Origin: Kiritimatiellales bacterium
GTDB taxonomy: Bacteria; Verrucomicrobiota; Kiritimatiellia; Kiritimatiellales; Tichowtungiaceae
Reading direction: 5' to 3'
Assembly (NCBI GenBank): GCA_041656295.1
Contig: JBBADV010000006.1
Location: forward strand, 62,001-126,000
DNA: 64,000 nucleotides
Part shown: piece after piece, positions 32,097 through 40,910 of the stretch
Layout: each line of letters begins with the position of its first letter
Numbering within the stretch: position 1 is the stretch's first letter
Position numbers and translations under genes: made by a program
Notes under the pieces: model-generated
Database searches by the model: none
The model's input: the letters and a program-made list of their open reading frames with translations, nothing else
What the model was told of the DNA's origin: nothing

Positions 32097-33182
32097 TTAA
32101 TTTTTTACAGTGGATTCCCTGATGATAATTTCGGTTTCAATTTCTTTAAATCCCGGTTCGTATGGGATTTCTTTAGCGAGAATTTTCAATAACAGATCAA
32201 TGGCTTCGTACGCCTGTCTACTAACCGGGCGGTTAACCGAAGTTAACGGAGGGATGGTGTGTTGAGCCAAACTGGAATTATCGAATCCGATTACGGCGAT
32301 ATCTTCGGGAACACGTTTCCCTATTTCTTGCAGTGCGCGAATGCAAAGTGCGGCGAGTTCATCGGATGGGCAGAAGACGGCATCAATTTCGTCGATGCAC
32401 CGAAGCTCCTGCATAAAATTCCGCACCGCTTCCGGCAGGCAGCGCACAGTCCGGATAAATTCTGGCGATACCGGCAGCCGGTGGTTTTCAATCGCTGTTT
32501 TATACCCGTTTATACGGTCGATAATGCACTGGATATGCCGAAGTTTTTCCGGAATCAGCATCATGATTTTTTTCCGTTTGATGCCAACCAAATGGTCAAT
32601 GGCCTGCTGTGCGGCTTTGTGATTATTAATGTCAATACACGGAACTTTTTTTTCAGCTTCTGCGGTGTGTCCCAGCAGGACAATCGGGAACTCCGGAGCT
32701 GCGATATTTAAAAATTCTGTATGATTTTCTGACGGTGTCAGATAAATCATGCCGTCCAGCAGATCGGGTTTAAAGTCGTTCGATTTCAGTGGCACCGGAG
32801 AATCTTCGCGCCGGTCATGAATGACCAGATCGTAGTTTTCAAATTTTGGATGGGATAAAATGATGTTGGTGAATTGTCCCATCACCTGATTTTCATAGGC
32901 GATCTGGTCAGATGACAGGGCATGATGGTTGATGTGAATAAACGACAGCCCGACCAGGTTTGTCCGCTGGCTGCGCACAGCTTTTGCCAGCCGGTTCGGG
33001 CGGTATCCCAGTTGCTGTGCCGCATTTTTCACTTTTAGAATCATCTTATCCGAAACGGGAAATTCATGTAATTTATCATTCAGGACGCGCGAAACAGTCG
33101 CTTTGCTGACGTTACAGTAACGGGCGATGTCCCCGAGTGTTATCCGGTCGTTATTGCGTTTCCTGGATTTCTTTATTTTCAT
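32097..33182 (-). CDS. LacI-family repressor of the glycan locus
   Basis: 361 residues. The HTH is ITLGDIARYCNVSKATVSRVLNDK (about 14-37), with a hinge reading VKNAAQQLGYRPNRLAKAV. The periplasmic-binding-type sensor follows (VGLSFIHINHH, DLLDGMIYLT, AVIGFDNSSLAQHTIPPLTSV). It is divergent from the GH78 gene across a 149-base gap. Control of that operon by a rhamnose-containing ligand is inference. Confidence 0.92.
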   Translation of the reverse strand: MKIKKSRKRNNDRITLGDIARYCNVSKATVSRVLNDKLHEFPVSDKMILKVKNAAQQLGYRPNRLAKAVRSQRTNLVGLSFIHINHHALSSDQIAYENQVMGQFTNIILSHPKFENYDLVIHDRREDSPVPLKSNDFKPDLLDGMIYLTPSENHTEFLNIAAPEFPIVLLGHTAEAEKKVPCIDINNHKAAQQAIDHLVGIKRKKIMMLIPEKLRHIQCIIDRINGYKTAIENHRLPVSPEFIRTVRCLPEAVRNFMQELRCIDEIDAVFCPSDELAALCIRALQEIGKRVPEDIAVIGFDNSSLAQHTIPPLTSVNRPVSRQAYEAIDLLLKILAKEIPYEPGFKEIETEIIIRESTVKN

Positions 33183-33201
33183 AAAACACTTTCTATTTTG
33201 A

Positions 33202-33320
33202 TTACAGTAAGTTTTACAGTTGTCTAGATAATATGAATGGATAATGAAAAATTTTCAAATAAAAACATGACAAAATAAAAAATATGATCTATCAATGACG
33301 ACGATTACAGTATTGCAATA
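33202..33320. promoter_or_regulatory. candidate operators between the LacI gene and the GH78 gene
   Basis: TTACAGTA occurs at 33202-33209 and 33305-33312, with TTTACAGT at 33213-33220, and the second copy runs into the 10-base palindrome TATTGCAATA (33311-33320). The same TTACAGTA core recurs in the promoter region at 50605 and, as TTACAATA, at 46592. Confidence 0.45.
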
Positions 33321-33331
33321 TTTAAAACGTT

Positions 33332-35536
33332 ATGACTTATTCAAATTGGCAGGCAGAATGGATACGGATCGGCTGGGGGAATCAGGTTCCGCTGTTACGG
33401 TGCATATTTTTCGTCGATGCTCCGGTGGTCAAAGCGGTTTTGCGCGGAACGGCGCTGGGTGTTTGTGAATTGCGATTAAACGGTGAAAAAGTCGGCGACA
33501 CACACCTGCTGCCGGGCTGGACGGATTATCGCAAGCGGCTTTATTATCATGAATTTGATGTAACCGGGCAAATTACTGCCGGAAAAAATGTGTTCGGCGC
33601 TATTCTCGCACCCGGCTGGTTTGCCGGATTTTTCGGCCCGTTTAACGACAAAGGATATTACGGGCACGACGCCTGGTTTTCTGCCGAACTGGAATTGAAT
33701 TATACCGACGGTTCAACAGAACTGATTCGTACAGGTGAAACGTGGAAAGGCGCAGACAGCCCGATTCGGTCAGCAGATCTTCTGATGGGGGAACATTATG
33801 ATGCGCGCTGTGAGCTGCCGGAATGGGATCAGCCGGACTTTGATGACCGCAAATGGATTCCGGTGAGAATTTTGCGGTGCGGCGAAGAACGGCTTCCGGA
33901 ACGGATTGAAAAATTTCCCGGTGCGCCGGTAAAAACGATTGCCGAACTTTCGACGGTAAATGTGAGCGAACCGCACGCCGGAGTTTTTGTATTTGATCTC
34001 GGGCAGAACATGGTCGGCGTTGTGCGAATCAACGTGAACGTATGCGCCGGAACAGAACTTATAATTAAATACGGCGAAATGTTGAATGCCGATGGAACAG
34101 CGTATACGGCAAATCTTCGTTTCGCGAAAGCGGTTGACCGGTATACTGCCAAAGGCGGCGGTAAAGAAACCTGGCAGCCGCGATTTACTTTCCACGGTTT
34201 CCGGTATGTTGAAATTCACGGACTTTCCGAAAAACCGGCGCTAAAAACGGTAACCGGGCTCGTTTGGATGTCGGCGCTAAAAGAAACGGCGACGTTTGAA
34301 TGTTCGAACGAAAAGGTAAATCAACTGTTCCGCAATATTCAATGGGGCTTTCGCGGTAACTATCTGGAAGTTCCAACGGATTGCCCGCAGCGCGACGAAC
34401 GGCTTGGCTGGACCGGGGATGCACAGATGTTTATCCGCTCTGCTTCATATCTGGCGGATATCCGTCCATTTTTTAAAAAATGGCTGATTGATCTGCATGA
34501 TGCACAACATGAAACCGGCGGTTATCCGGATATGGCGCCGTTTATGGGACGAATGAATTATGCGAGTGCCGCGTGGAGCGACGCCGGAATTATCTGTCCA
34601 TATGTTTTATGGCAGGCGTATGGCGATTTAGAATTTATTCGTCCGTGGTGGCCGCAGATGAAAAAATTCATGCAGCTGATCTGTTCCGAAAATAATTCGC
34701 ATAACGGGACCGATGCGGTTTCTTACGGCGACTGGCTGCACTTTAATTCAGAAACGCCGGTGCGGTTGATCGGTCTGGCTTATCGCGCATACGATGCACA
34801 GTTGATGCAAGAAATGGCCGGAGCGCTTGGCGCAAAAGATGATGCTGAAATTTTTTACGGCGAAGCAGAACAAAGCCGGTTGTTATTCCGCAACTGCTTT
34901 TTTGCCGGCAATGAAATTGCCGTTAAAACACAGACTGCCTGTTCGTTGGCGATTGCAATGGATTTGCTGGACGGTGAAGATTTAGAAAAAACGAAAGAAT
35001 GTTTGATTCGGTTGCTCGAAGATCATGATGGATATTTAACCACCGGATTTGTCGGTACGGCATATCTCTGTCCGGCGCTCACAAAATCTGGTCGGCATGA
35101 TTTAGCCGTTCAACTGCTGCTGAACGAAGGATATCCGTCATGGCTGTATGAAGTGAATAACGGAGCGACAACCATTTGGGAACGGTGGAACAGCTGGACA
35201 AAAGAAAACGGATTCGGGGATGTTGGAATGAACTCATTCAACCATTATGCATTTGGTGCCGTTTGCGAATGGATGTTTGAATCGCTCGCCGGGATCCGTC
35301 CGGCAGCTCCGGGATTTAAGAGGATTACAATTGCACCCGGATTTACAGACCGGTTGGATTTTGTGCGTGCATCCTATAATTCTGTCGCCGGAAAAATTTC
35401 TGTTGAATGGGAGAAAACCGCCGGCGGTTTTATGCTTAAACTTGTGACTCCGGCGGAGGCGGACGTGAAACTTCCCGGCGGACAGGAACGTGTTGGCGCC
35501 GGGGAATGGAGCTGGGAAGTTAAAGAGAAGTCATGA
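33332..35536 (+). CDS. GH78-type alpha-L-rhamnosidase
   Basis: 734 residues, without a signal peptide. The N-terminal beta domains (LRGTALGVCELRLNGEKVGDTHLLPGWTDYRKRLYYHEFDV) lead to the (alpha/alpha)6 barrel, whose signature is PTDCPQRDERLGWTGDAQMF. A later stretch reads NNGATTIWERWNSW with a catalytic-type Glu, and a C-terminal beta domain closes the protein. The enzyme would release terminal L-rhamnose from oligosaccharides in the cytoplasm. It opens the operon. The start has no ribosome site and sits close to the operator. Confidence 0.88.
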   Translation: MTYSNWQAEWIRIGWGNQVPLLRCIFFVDAPVVKAVLRGTALGVCELRLNGEKVGDTHLLPGWTDYRKRLYYHEFDVTGQITAGKNVFGAILAPGWFAGFFGPFNDKGYYGHDAWFSAELELNYTDGSTELIRTGETWKGADSPIRSADLLMGEHYDARCELPEWDQPDFDDRKWIPVRILRCGEERLPERIEKFPGAPVKTIAELSTVNVSEPHAGVFVFDLGQNMVGVVRINVNVCAGTELIIKYGEMLNADGTAYTANLRFAKAVDRYTAKGGGKETWQPRFTFHGFRYVEIHGLSEKPALKTVTGLVWMSALKETATFECSNEKVNQLFRNIQWGFRGNYLEVPTDCPQRDERLGWTGDAQMFIRSASYLADIRPFFKKWLIDLHDAQHETGGYPDMAPFMGRMNYASAAWSDAGIICPYVLWQAYGDLEFIRPWWPQMKKFMQLICSENNSHNGTDAVSYGDWLHFNSETPVRLIGLAYRAYDAQLMQEMAGALGAKDDAEIFYGEAEQSRLLFRNCFFAGNEIAVKTQTACSLAIAMDLLDGEDLEKTKECLIRLLEDHDGYLTTGFVGTAYLCPALTKSGRHDLAVQLLLNEGYPSWLYEVNNGATTIWERWNSWTKENGFGDVGMNSFNHYAFGAVCEWMFESLAGIRPAAPGFKRITIAPGFTDRLDFVRASYNSVAGKISVEWEKTAGGFMLKLVTPAEADVKLPGGQERVGAGEWSWEVKEKS

Positions 35537-36972
35537 TGAAAAAACATCAAGTTCATAACCCGTTGCCGGAAGATCATGTCCCTTTTAAAATCAGGATCGG
35601 CTGGGGATTCGGCGGTGTGGCGGACAATTATATTATTAACTCACTTAATTCGCTGGGTTTATTGCTCTATGTTGATTTTTTTAAAATGAATCCGGTACTC
35701 GCCGGAGTGGCGATGTTTATTCCGCGGCTGTTCGATGCGTTGACGGATCCGGTTGTTGGAAATATTTCTGATAACACCCGCAGCCGGTGGGGACGCCGGC
35801 GGCCGTATATGGTATTCGGTGCAATTCTGTCGGCGCTTATTCTGCCATTCATCTGGATGCCGCCGTTTTCCGGCAGTGCCGGAAATGTGTGGTATTTGAA
35901 CGGTCCGTTTTTCTGGCTGACGGTAATCGGATGTATTTATGCACTGACCTATACATTTTATGTTGTTCCGTATACAGCACTTGGTTATGAGTTGACGAAC
36001 GATTATGACGAACGCACACGTGTGCTGGCGTGGCGCATGTATATCGGGCTTGCCGCGAGCATGACGGTTCCATGGCTGTACCGGCTTTGCAAGCTGGATG
36101 TTTTTTCGAATGAAATTATCGGCGCGCGCTGGGTCAGTGTCGGCGTCGGTGTGATCGTTATTATCACCGGACTTCTGCCGGTTCTTGCGTGCAAAGAACG
36201 GGATGATGTGAAAAAGCAGGAGACACTAAACATTGTCACCGCGCTGAAATATACGCTGACAAACCGGCCGTTCCTGATTCTGCTGATTGCATACCTGATT
36301 GTAATTATCGGATTGTTTTCTGCTGGAAATCTCGGATTTTTCATCAACATTTATTATGTGTGTTCCGGCGATAAAGTATTTGCCGGAAAACTCGGTGGAA
36401 TCACCGGAACTGTCGGTGCGGTTGTTTCTTATCTAAGCATGTTCGTTGTCACGGCGGTGTCGGTGCGGTTCAGCAAGAAAAGCGGGATGATTCTCGGACT
36501 GATCTTGGCACTTGCCGGCGTGATCGGATCGTGGTGGGTGCTTGATCCACGCTGGCCGTATGCGCAATTAATCACCACCGTAATTTCAATGCTCGGGCTA
36601 CAGGGCTGCTGGCTGATGGTCAGTTCAATGGTCGCCGATATTTGCGATGAAGATGAGCTGAAAACAGGATTGCGGCGGGAAGGAATGTTCGGCGCAGTGA
36701 ACGGCTTTGTTTTAAAAGCGGCGCTGGCGTTAACGTCGTTAATTGGCGGCTGGCTGCTGGCCTGTTCCGGATTTGATCCGGACGGCGCAAATTCCGGCGG
36801 TATTTCCATTGATACTGCGCTCATGATGAAAAACCTGATTGTCGGGTTTCAGGCGGTTTCACTGCTGATCGCAATTATCATTTTTATTTTTTACCCGATT
36901 TCACGCCAGCGCGCCGAAAAAACGCGCCGGATTCTTGATGAAAGGAAACAGAATGAATATCTGTCCGAATAA
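35533..36972 (+). CDS. GPH-family sugar:cation symporter
   Basis: 479 residues, 11-12 membrane segments. The signature is NISDNTRSRWGRRRPYMVFGA (a conserved loop between helices 2 and 3), and the N-terminus carries LFDALTDPVVG. This is the glycoside-pentoside-hexuronide (MelB-like) family. It would import the sugars freed from the glycan. Its start overlaps the GH78 stop (ATGA), so it is coupled to it. Confidence 0.9.
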   Translation: MMKKHQVHNPLPEDHVPFKIRIGWGFGGVADNYIINSLNSLGLLLYVDFFKMNPVLAGVAMFIPRLFDALTDPVVGNISDNTRSRWGRRRPYMVFGAILSALILPFIWMPPFSGSAGNVWYLNGPFFWLTVIGCIYALTYTFYVVPYTALGYELTNDYDERTRVLAWRMYIGLAASMTVPWLYRLCKLDVFSNEIIGARWVSVGVGVIVIITGLLPVLACKERDDVKKQETLNIVTALKYTLTNRPFLILLIAYLIVIIGLFSAGNLGFFINIYYVCSGDKVFAGKLGGITGTVGAVVSYLSMFVVTAVSVRFSKKSGMILGLILALAGVIGSWWVLDPRWPYAQLITTVISMLGLQGCWLMVSSMVADICDEDELKTGLRREGMFGAVNGFVLKAALALTSLIGGWLLACSGFDPDGANSGGISIDTALMMKNLIVGFQAVSLLIAIIIFIFYPISRQRAEKTRRILDERKQNEYLSE

Positions 36973-38458
36973 AGGAATGTTAATTGCCGCCGGAATGGCA
37001 TCCATTTCCGGCGCGACAGCTGCAGCGCAGACGCGCCCGAACTTCGTACTCATACTGACGGACGATCAATCGTGCCATCTCGGCATGCTCGGCACACCGG
37101 GGATTCAGACACCGAATATTGATGCACTGGTAAATCACGGTGTGTTTTTTACAAAGGCTTATTCTGCCGCAGCGTCCTGTTCGCCGTGTCGCGGCGCGAT
37201 CCTCACCGGAATGTATCCGCATTCAAACGGACACTGGCGGAATGCTGTTGCGCCGGAACTTGCAGATGCTGACGTCGAGTTTTCGCGTGCTTCAAAAATT
37301 TTCGATCAGGTCGGTGTTCATGAAGATCTTCCGACGCTGATCGAACTTCTGGATCAAAACGGATATATTACCGGCATTACGGATAAATTTCATTTGAGTC
37401 CGCCGTGGAAGTATCCGTTTACATATCGTTTTCCGGTCGGATTCAGCCCGCAAGAGCACGCGCGCGTGGCAATGGAATTTATTAATAAACTGGATGACCG
37501 CCCGTTCTTTCTGATGGCCAACATCCGCAACACGCACCGTCCGTACCGGCTGCACATAAAACATTCCGGACTTCCCGAAGTTTCACCGGCCGATGTTGTT
37601 ATTCCGCCGAACTGGCCGGATACAGAAATTATGCGTGAGGATTATGCGGAATATCTGAGCACAGTTGAGCATTGCGATGCCATTATCGGCGCGATTCTTC
37701 AGTCGCTGGAAAAAACGGGCAAAGCAGGGCATACTGTGATCATTTACAGCAGCGATCAGGGGTTCGGTTATCACCGCGCAAAAGCAACCATGTACGACTG
37801 GGGGATTCATGTCCCGCTTTCATTCACCGGCCCCGGCATTGTCTCCGGTGTGCAGAACACTGTACCGGTCAGTCATATTGATATTGTACCGACGATGCTG
37901 GATTTTGCCGGAATTCGCACTCCGAAAACAGTACAGGGGCTTTCTCTGCGCGGGATTCTTTCCGGCGCTTCGACAGAACTTGCGCGTAACTATGTGGCAT
38001 CCGAGCATAATGCGCATGGACCGGCACCCAGTGAGTATTACCCGATCAGGACAATTACCGACGGCCGTTTCCGCTACATTCGCAACCTGCGTCATGAAAT
38101 AGTTCCTGATTATCCGATTGACCGGTTTGAAATGGATGAAGAGTTTAAAAAAATTCCTAAAATGATTCCGTGGCTGCCCTGGGATTGTGTTCCCGGTGAA
38201 CCGTGGGGAAACCGCGCTTTTGGTGAGATTATCAAACACAAAAAACAGTATCCTGAACTTCATGAATTACTGAACTCGACGTTTTTTCGACCGGAAGAGG
38301 AATTGTACGACCTCGAAAACGATCCGTATGAAATGCATAATTTAGCAGGGAATCCTGAACATCGCGAAACGCTTCGGCGAATGCGCAATGCTCTAAGCGA
38401 CTGGATGCACCGTACCGGCGATGATGGCGATCCGCGGAAACATCCTCGCCGCTCATAA
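36953..38458 (+). CDS. sulfatase (S1), secreted, Cys-type
   Basis: About 501 residues from the ATG at 36953, which has AAGGA 8 bases upstream; it overlaps the symporter by 20 bases. A signal peptide is seen (LIAAGMASISGATAAAQ). The metal site is PNFVLILTDDQS, and the formylglycine motif CSPCR lies at 76-80, with C76 to be oxidised. It looks close to N-sulfoglucosamine/heparan-type sulfatases in its short C-terminal domain, but the substrate cannot be told. It depends on a sulfatase-maturing enzyme encoded elsewhere. Confidence 0.88.
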   Translation: MNICPNKGMLIAAGMASISGATAAAQTRPNFVLILTDDQSCHLGMLGTPGIQTPNIDALVNHGVFFTKAYSAAASCSPCRGAILTGMYPHSNGHWRNAVAPELADADVEFSRASKIFDQVGVHEDLPTLIELLDQNGYITGITDKFHLSPPWKYPFTYRFPVGFSPQEHARVAMEFINKLDDRPFFLMANIRNTHRPYRLHIKHSGLPEVSPADVVIPPNWPDTEIMREDYAEYLSTVEHCDAIIGAILQSLEKTGKAGHTVIIYSSDQGFGYHRAKATMYDWGIHVPLSFTGPGIVSGVQNTVPVSHIDIVPTMLDFAGIRTPKTVQGLSLRGILSGASTELARNYVASEHNAHGPAPSEYYPIRTITDGRFRYIRNLRHEIVPDYPIDRFEMDEEFKKIPKMIPWLPWDCVPGEPWGNRAFGEIIKHKKQYPELHELLNSTFFRPEEELYDLENDPYEMHNLAGNPEHRETLRRMRNALSDWMHRTGDDGDPRKHPRRS

Positions 38459-38481
38459 CGGTCAAAAATAAGGAGAAAAAA

Positions 38482-39945
38482 ATGAAAAGACATGTCATCG
38501 AAGGATTATTTGCTGCCGGAATTTTTTCTATGGCCGGCGGTGCGGTTTCCGCGCAGGAGAAAAAACCGAATATCATTGTAATTTTTACGGATGATCAGGG
38601 CTGGGCTGATCTCGGCATTCATGGTGCGGTGGATGATATCCGGACGCCGCATCTGGATCAGCTGGCGCGCGATGGCGCGCTTTGCACCAGCGGATATGTA
38701 ACGGCGCCGCAATGTGCCCCGTCGCGCGCCGGCCTCATGACCGGAAAATATCAGCAGCGGTTCGGTTTTGATCATATTCCTGATGGACCGTTGCGGCTGG
38801 AGGAAATCACCGTGGCTGAACGTTTGAACGATGCCGGGTATACAACCGGCATGGTTGGCAAATGGCACCTGGAACCGAATCACACCTGTGTAACCTGGGG
38901 GCGTGAAGTCTGCCCGGATAAAGTAGACGGCAACAAAGTTATTCCACCGGGTGAGCTGGTGATGAAGTATTTTCCGGAGCATCAGGGCTTTGATGAATAT
39001 TTTAAAGGCGAGATTCAGCGCTACTGGATTAATTACGGACTGGACGGAAAAAACCGGGCGCGCAACGGAGAGTGGATTACCATTCCGGAATTCCGCATAG
39101 ACACGCAGACAAAAGCGGCGCTGTCTTTTATTGACCGGAATAAATCAAAACCGTTTTTTCTTTATCTCGCGTACTTTGCGCCGCACGTTCCGCTGGAAGC
39201 ATCCAAGAAATATCTGGACCGGTTTCCCGGCGAAATGCCGGAACGCCGGCGTTATGCATTGGCCATGATGTCGGCGGTGGATGACGGCGTCGGCGAAATC
39301 CGCAAAAAACTGACCGATTACAGGATCGACCGGAACACGCTGATCTTTTACATCGCGGATAACGGCGCGCCGTTAAAAATTGATATGGAAGATCTGCCGG
39401 TGTCTGTGCCGCACGGTGCCTGGGACGGTTCAATGAATGTTCCGTGGGTCGGCGAAAAAGGAATGCTGATGGAGGGCGGAATCCGTGTGCCGTATATTGT
39501 CACCTGGCCGGAAAAAATTCCTGTCGGCACAGTAATCAGCGACCCGGTGATTTCCCTGGATATGGCAGCAACAGCTGTTGCCGCTGCCGGATTACCGCCG
39601 GTGGAAGAGTTCGATGGAATTGATCTGATTCCGCATCTGCGCGCCGGTGCGGTGCCGGAACGTGATCTATGCTGGCGGTTCTGGCAGCAGAGTGCCATCC
39701 GGCGAGGAAAATGGAAATATCTCCGGCTGACGGACGGGCGCGAATTTCTTTATGATATGGACAACGATGTTCACGAAAAAGAAAACCTGGTTTCGCAATA
39801 TCCTGAAAAAGCGGGACAGCTTCGCGCTGCATGGCTGAACTGGGCGCAGGGAATGCGGCCCGCCGGATTTCCTGCTGGAAAAATGAACGATCAGGAAGTT
39901 CTCTGGTACAACCATTATTTAAATCTCAAAAAGGATGTTCAGTAA
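38482..39945 (+). CDS. sulfatase (S1), secreted, Cys-type
   Basis: 487 residues with AAGGAG before the ATG and a signal peptide (LFAAGIFSMAGGAVSA). The metal site is PNIIVIFTDDQGWADLG, and the motif CAPSR lies at 78-82. GKWHLEPN and FYIADNGAP are conserved metal and active-site blocks. The pattern resembles N-acetylgalactosamine-6-sulfatase-like and related S1 enzymes. It overlaps the next gene by one base (TAATG). Confidence 0.9.
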   Translation: MKRHVIEGLFAAGIFSMAGGAVSAQEKKPNIIVIFTDDQGWADLGIHGAVDDIRTPHLDQLARDGALCTSGYVTAPQCAPSRAGLMTGKYQQRFGFDHIPDGPLRLEEITVAERLNDAGYTTGMVGKWHLEPNHTCVTWGREVCPDKVDGNKVIPPGELVMKYFPEHQGFDEYFKGEIQRYWINYGLDGKNRARNGEWITIPEFRIDTQTKAALSFIDRNKSKPFFLYLAYFAPHVPLEASKKYLDRFPGEMPERRRYALAMMSAVDDGVGEIRKKLTDYRIDRNTLIFYIADNGAPLKIDMEDLPVSVPHGAWDGSMNVPWVGEKGMLMEGGIRVPYIVTWPEKIPVGTVISDPVISLDMAATAVAAAGLPPVEEFDGIDLIPHLRAGAVPERDLCWRFWQQSAIRRGKWKYLRLTDGREFLYDMDNDVHEKENLVSQYPEKAGQLRAAWLNWAQGMRPAGFPAGKMNDQEVLWYNHYLNLKKDVQ

Positions 39946-40910
39946 TGACTTCACGCGAACGCATTGAGCGGGCAATCCGGTTTGAAACACCGGACCGGCT
40001 GCCGTTCAATTTCTGGATGGATCGCCGGAGAATGAATGAGCTGAATTCCAAATACGGCGAAGATTTCCGGGTTACCCGTTTCGACGCAGATGTTGTTGAG
40101 GCAATGTGCATGATCCCGTTTCCGACCGGACGGTTTGAAGAAAAGGCGGGATCGGCCTGGATGGTTGAACCGCTGTTCCGTGACTGGAATGAAACACTGC
40201 AGATCAGGCTGCCGGATCCTGAGGATACGAAGCTGACCGCACCGGCGGAAGCTGTATTAAAAAAATATCCGGATAAAGCGGTGATTGCTGATCTGCCGAA
40301 TGTTTTGACGCATGTAGAAATGATGATGTCGCAGGCGGATTTTTATATGGACCTGATGGATGAACCGGAGTTGATTTCTGCATTCTTTCATCGCATGTCC
40401 GATGTGATGGCGGCAGTGGCAGAACGGTTATGCAAACTTGATATTACAGCGCTCTATGTGATGGACGATGTCGCGGCGAACAGCGGCCTGCTGATATCGC
40501 CGGCACAACTCCGCGAGTATATTCTGCCGCATTGGAAAAAAGTGATTGACGTTGCACACACATACAATAAGCCCGTTTTTTTTCACACAGATGGAAAAAT
40601 AACGGAATTATATGATTTATTCGCCGATGAGTTGAACATCAGAATGCTGAATCCGGTTCAACCGGATTTGCAGGATGTCGGCAGTTTTTCCAGAACATAT
40701 AAAGGACGCACCGGGATTTACGGCGGACTTTATACCGGACGGATTCACATGATGTCGCCGGTCGAAATTCGCGATCATGTGTTTGATTTGTTTGAGAAAG
40801 CCGGGCAGGGCGGCGGGCTGATTGTTTCGTCGCATGACCTGGATATATCCACAACCGAAGAGCAGTTGACTGTGCTGGTTGACGCAATTAAGGAGTGCAG
40901 ATACGAATGA
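39945..40910 (+). CDS. URO-D-like protein lacking the HxC ligand motif
   Basis: 321 residues from the ATG in TAATG. MTSRERIERAIRFETPDRLP is the standard opening of the URO-D superfamily. At the position where cobalamin methyltransferases have HxC and a later Cys, it has HTD (214-216) and IYGGLYTG in place of GC. It lies inside the sulfatase operon and overlaps the next gene (ATGA). A role in glycan breakdown or methyl-group removal is open, and a decarboxylase-like activity is another option. Confidence 0.75.
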   Translation: MTSRERIERAIRFETPDRLPFNFWMDRRRMNELNSKYGEDFRVTRFDADVVEAMCMIPFPTGRFEEKAGSAWMVEPLFRDWNETLQIRLPDPEDTKLTAPAEAVLKKYPDKAVIADLPNVLTHVEMMMSQADFYMDLMDEPELISAFFHRMSDVMAAVAERLCKLDITALYVMDDVAANSGLLISPAQLREYILPHWKKVIDVAHTYNKPVFFHTDGKITELYDLFADELNIRMLNPVQPDLQDVGSFSRTYKGRTGIYGGLYTGRIHMMSPVEIRDHVFDLFEKAGQGGGLIVSSHDLDISTTEEQLTVLVDAIKECRYE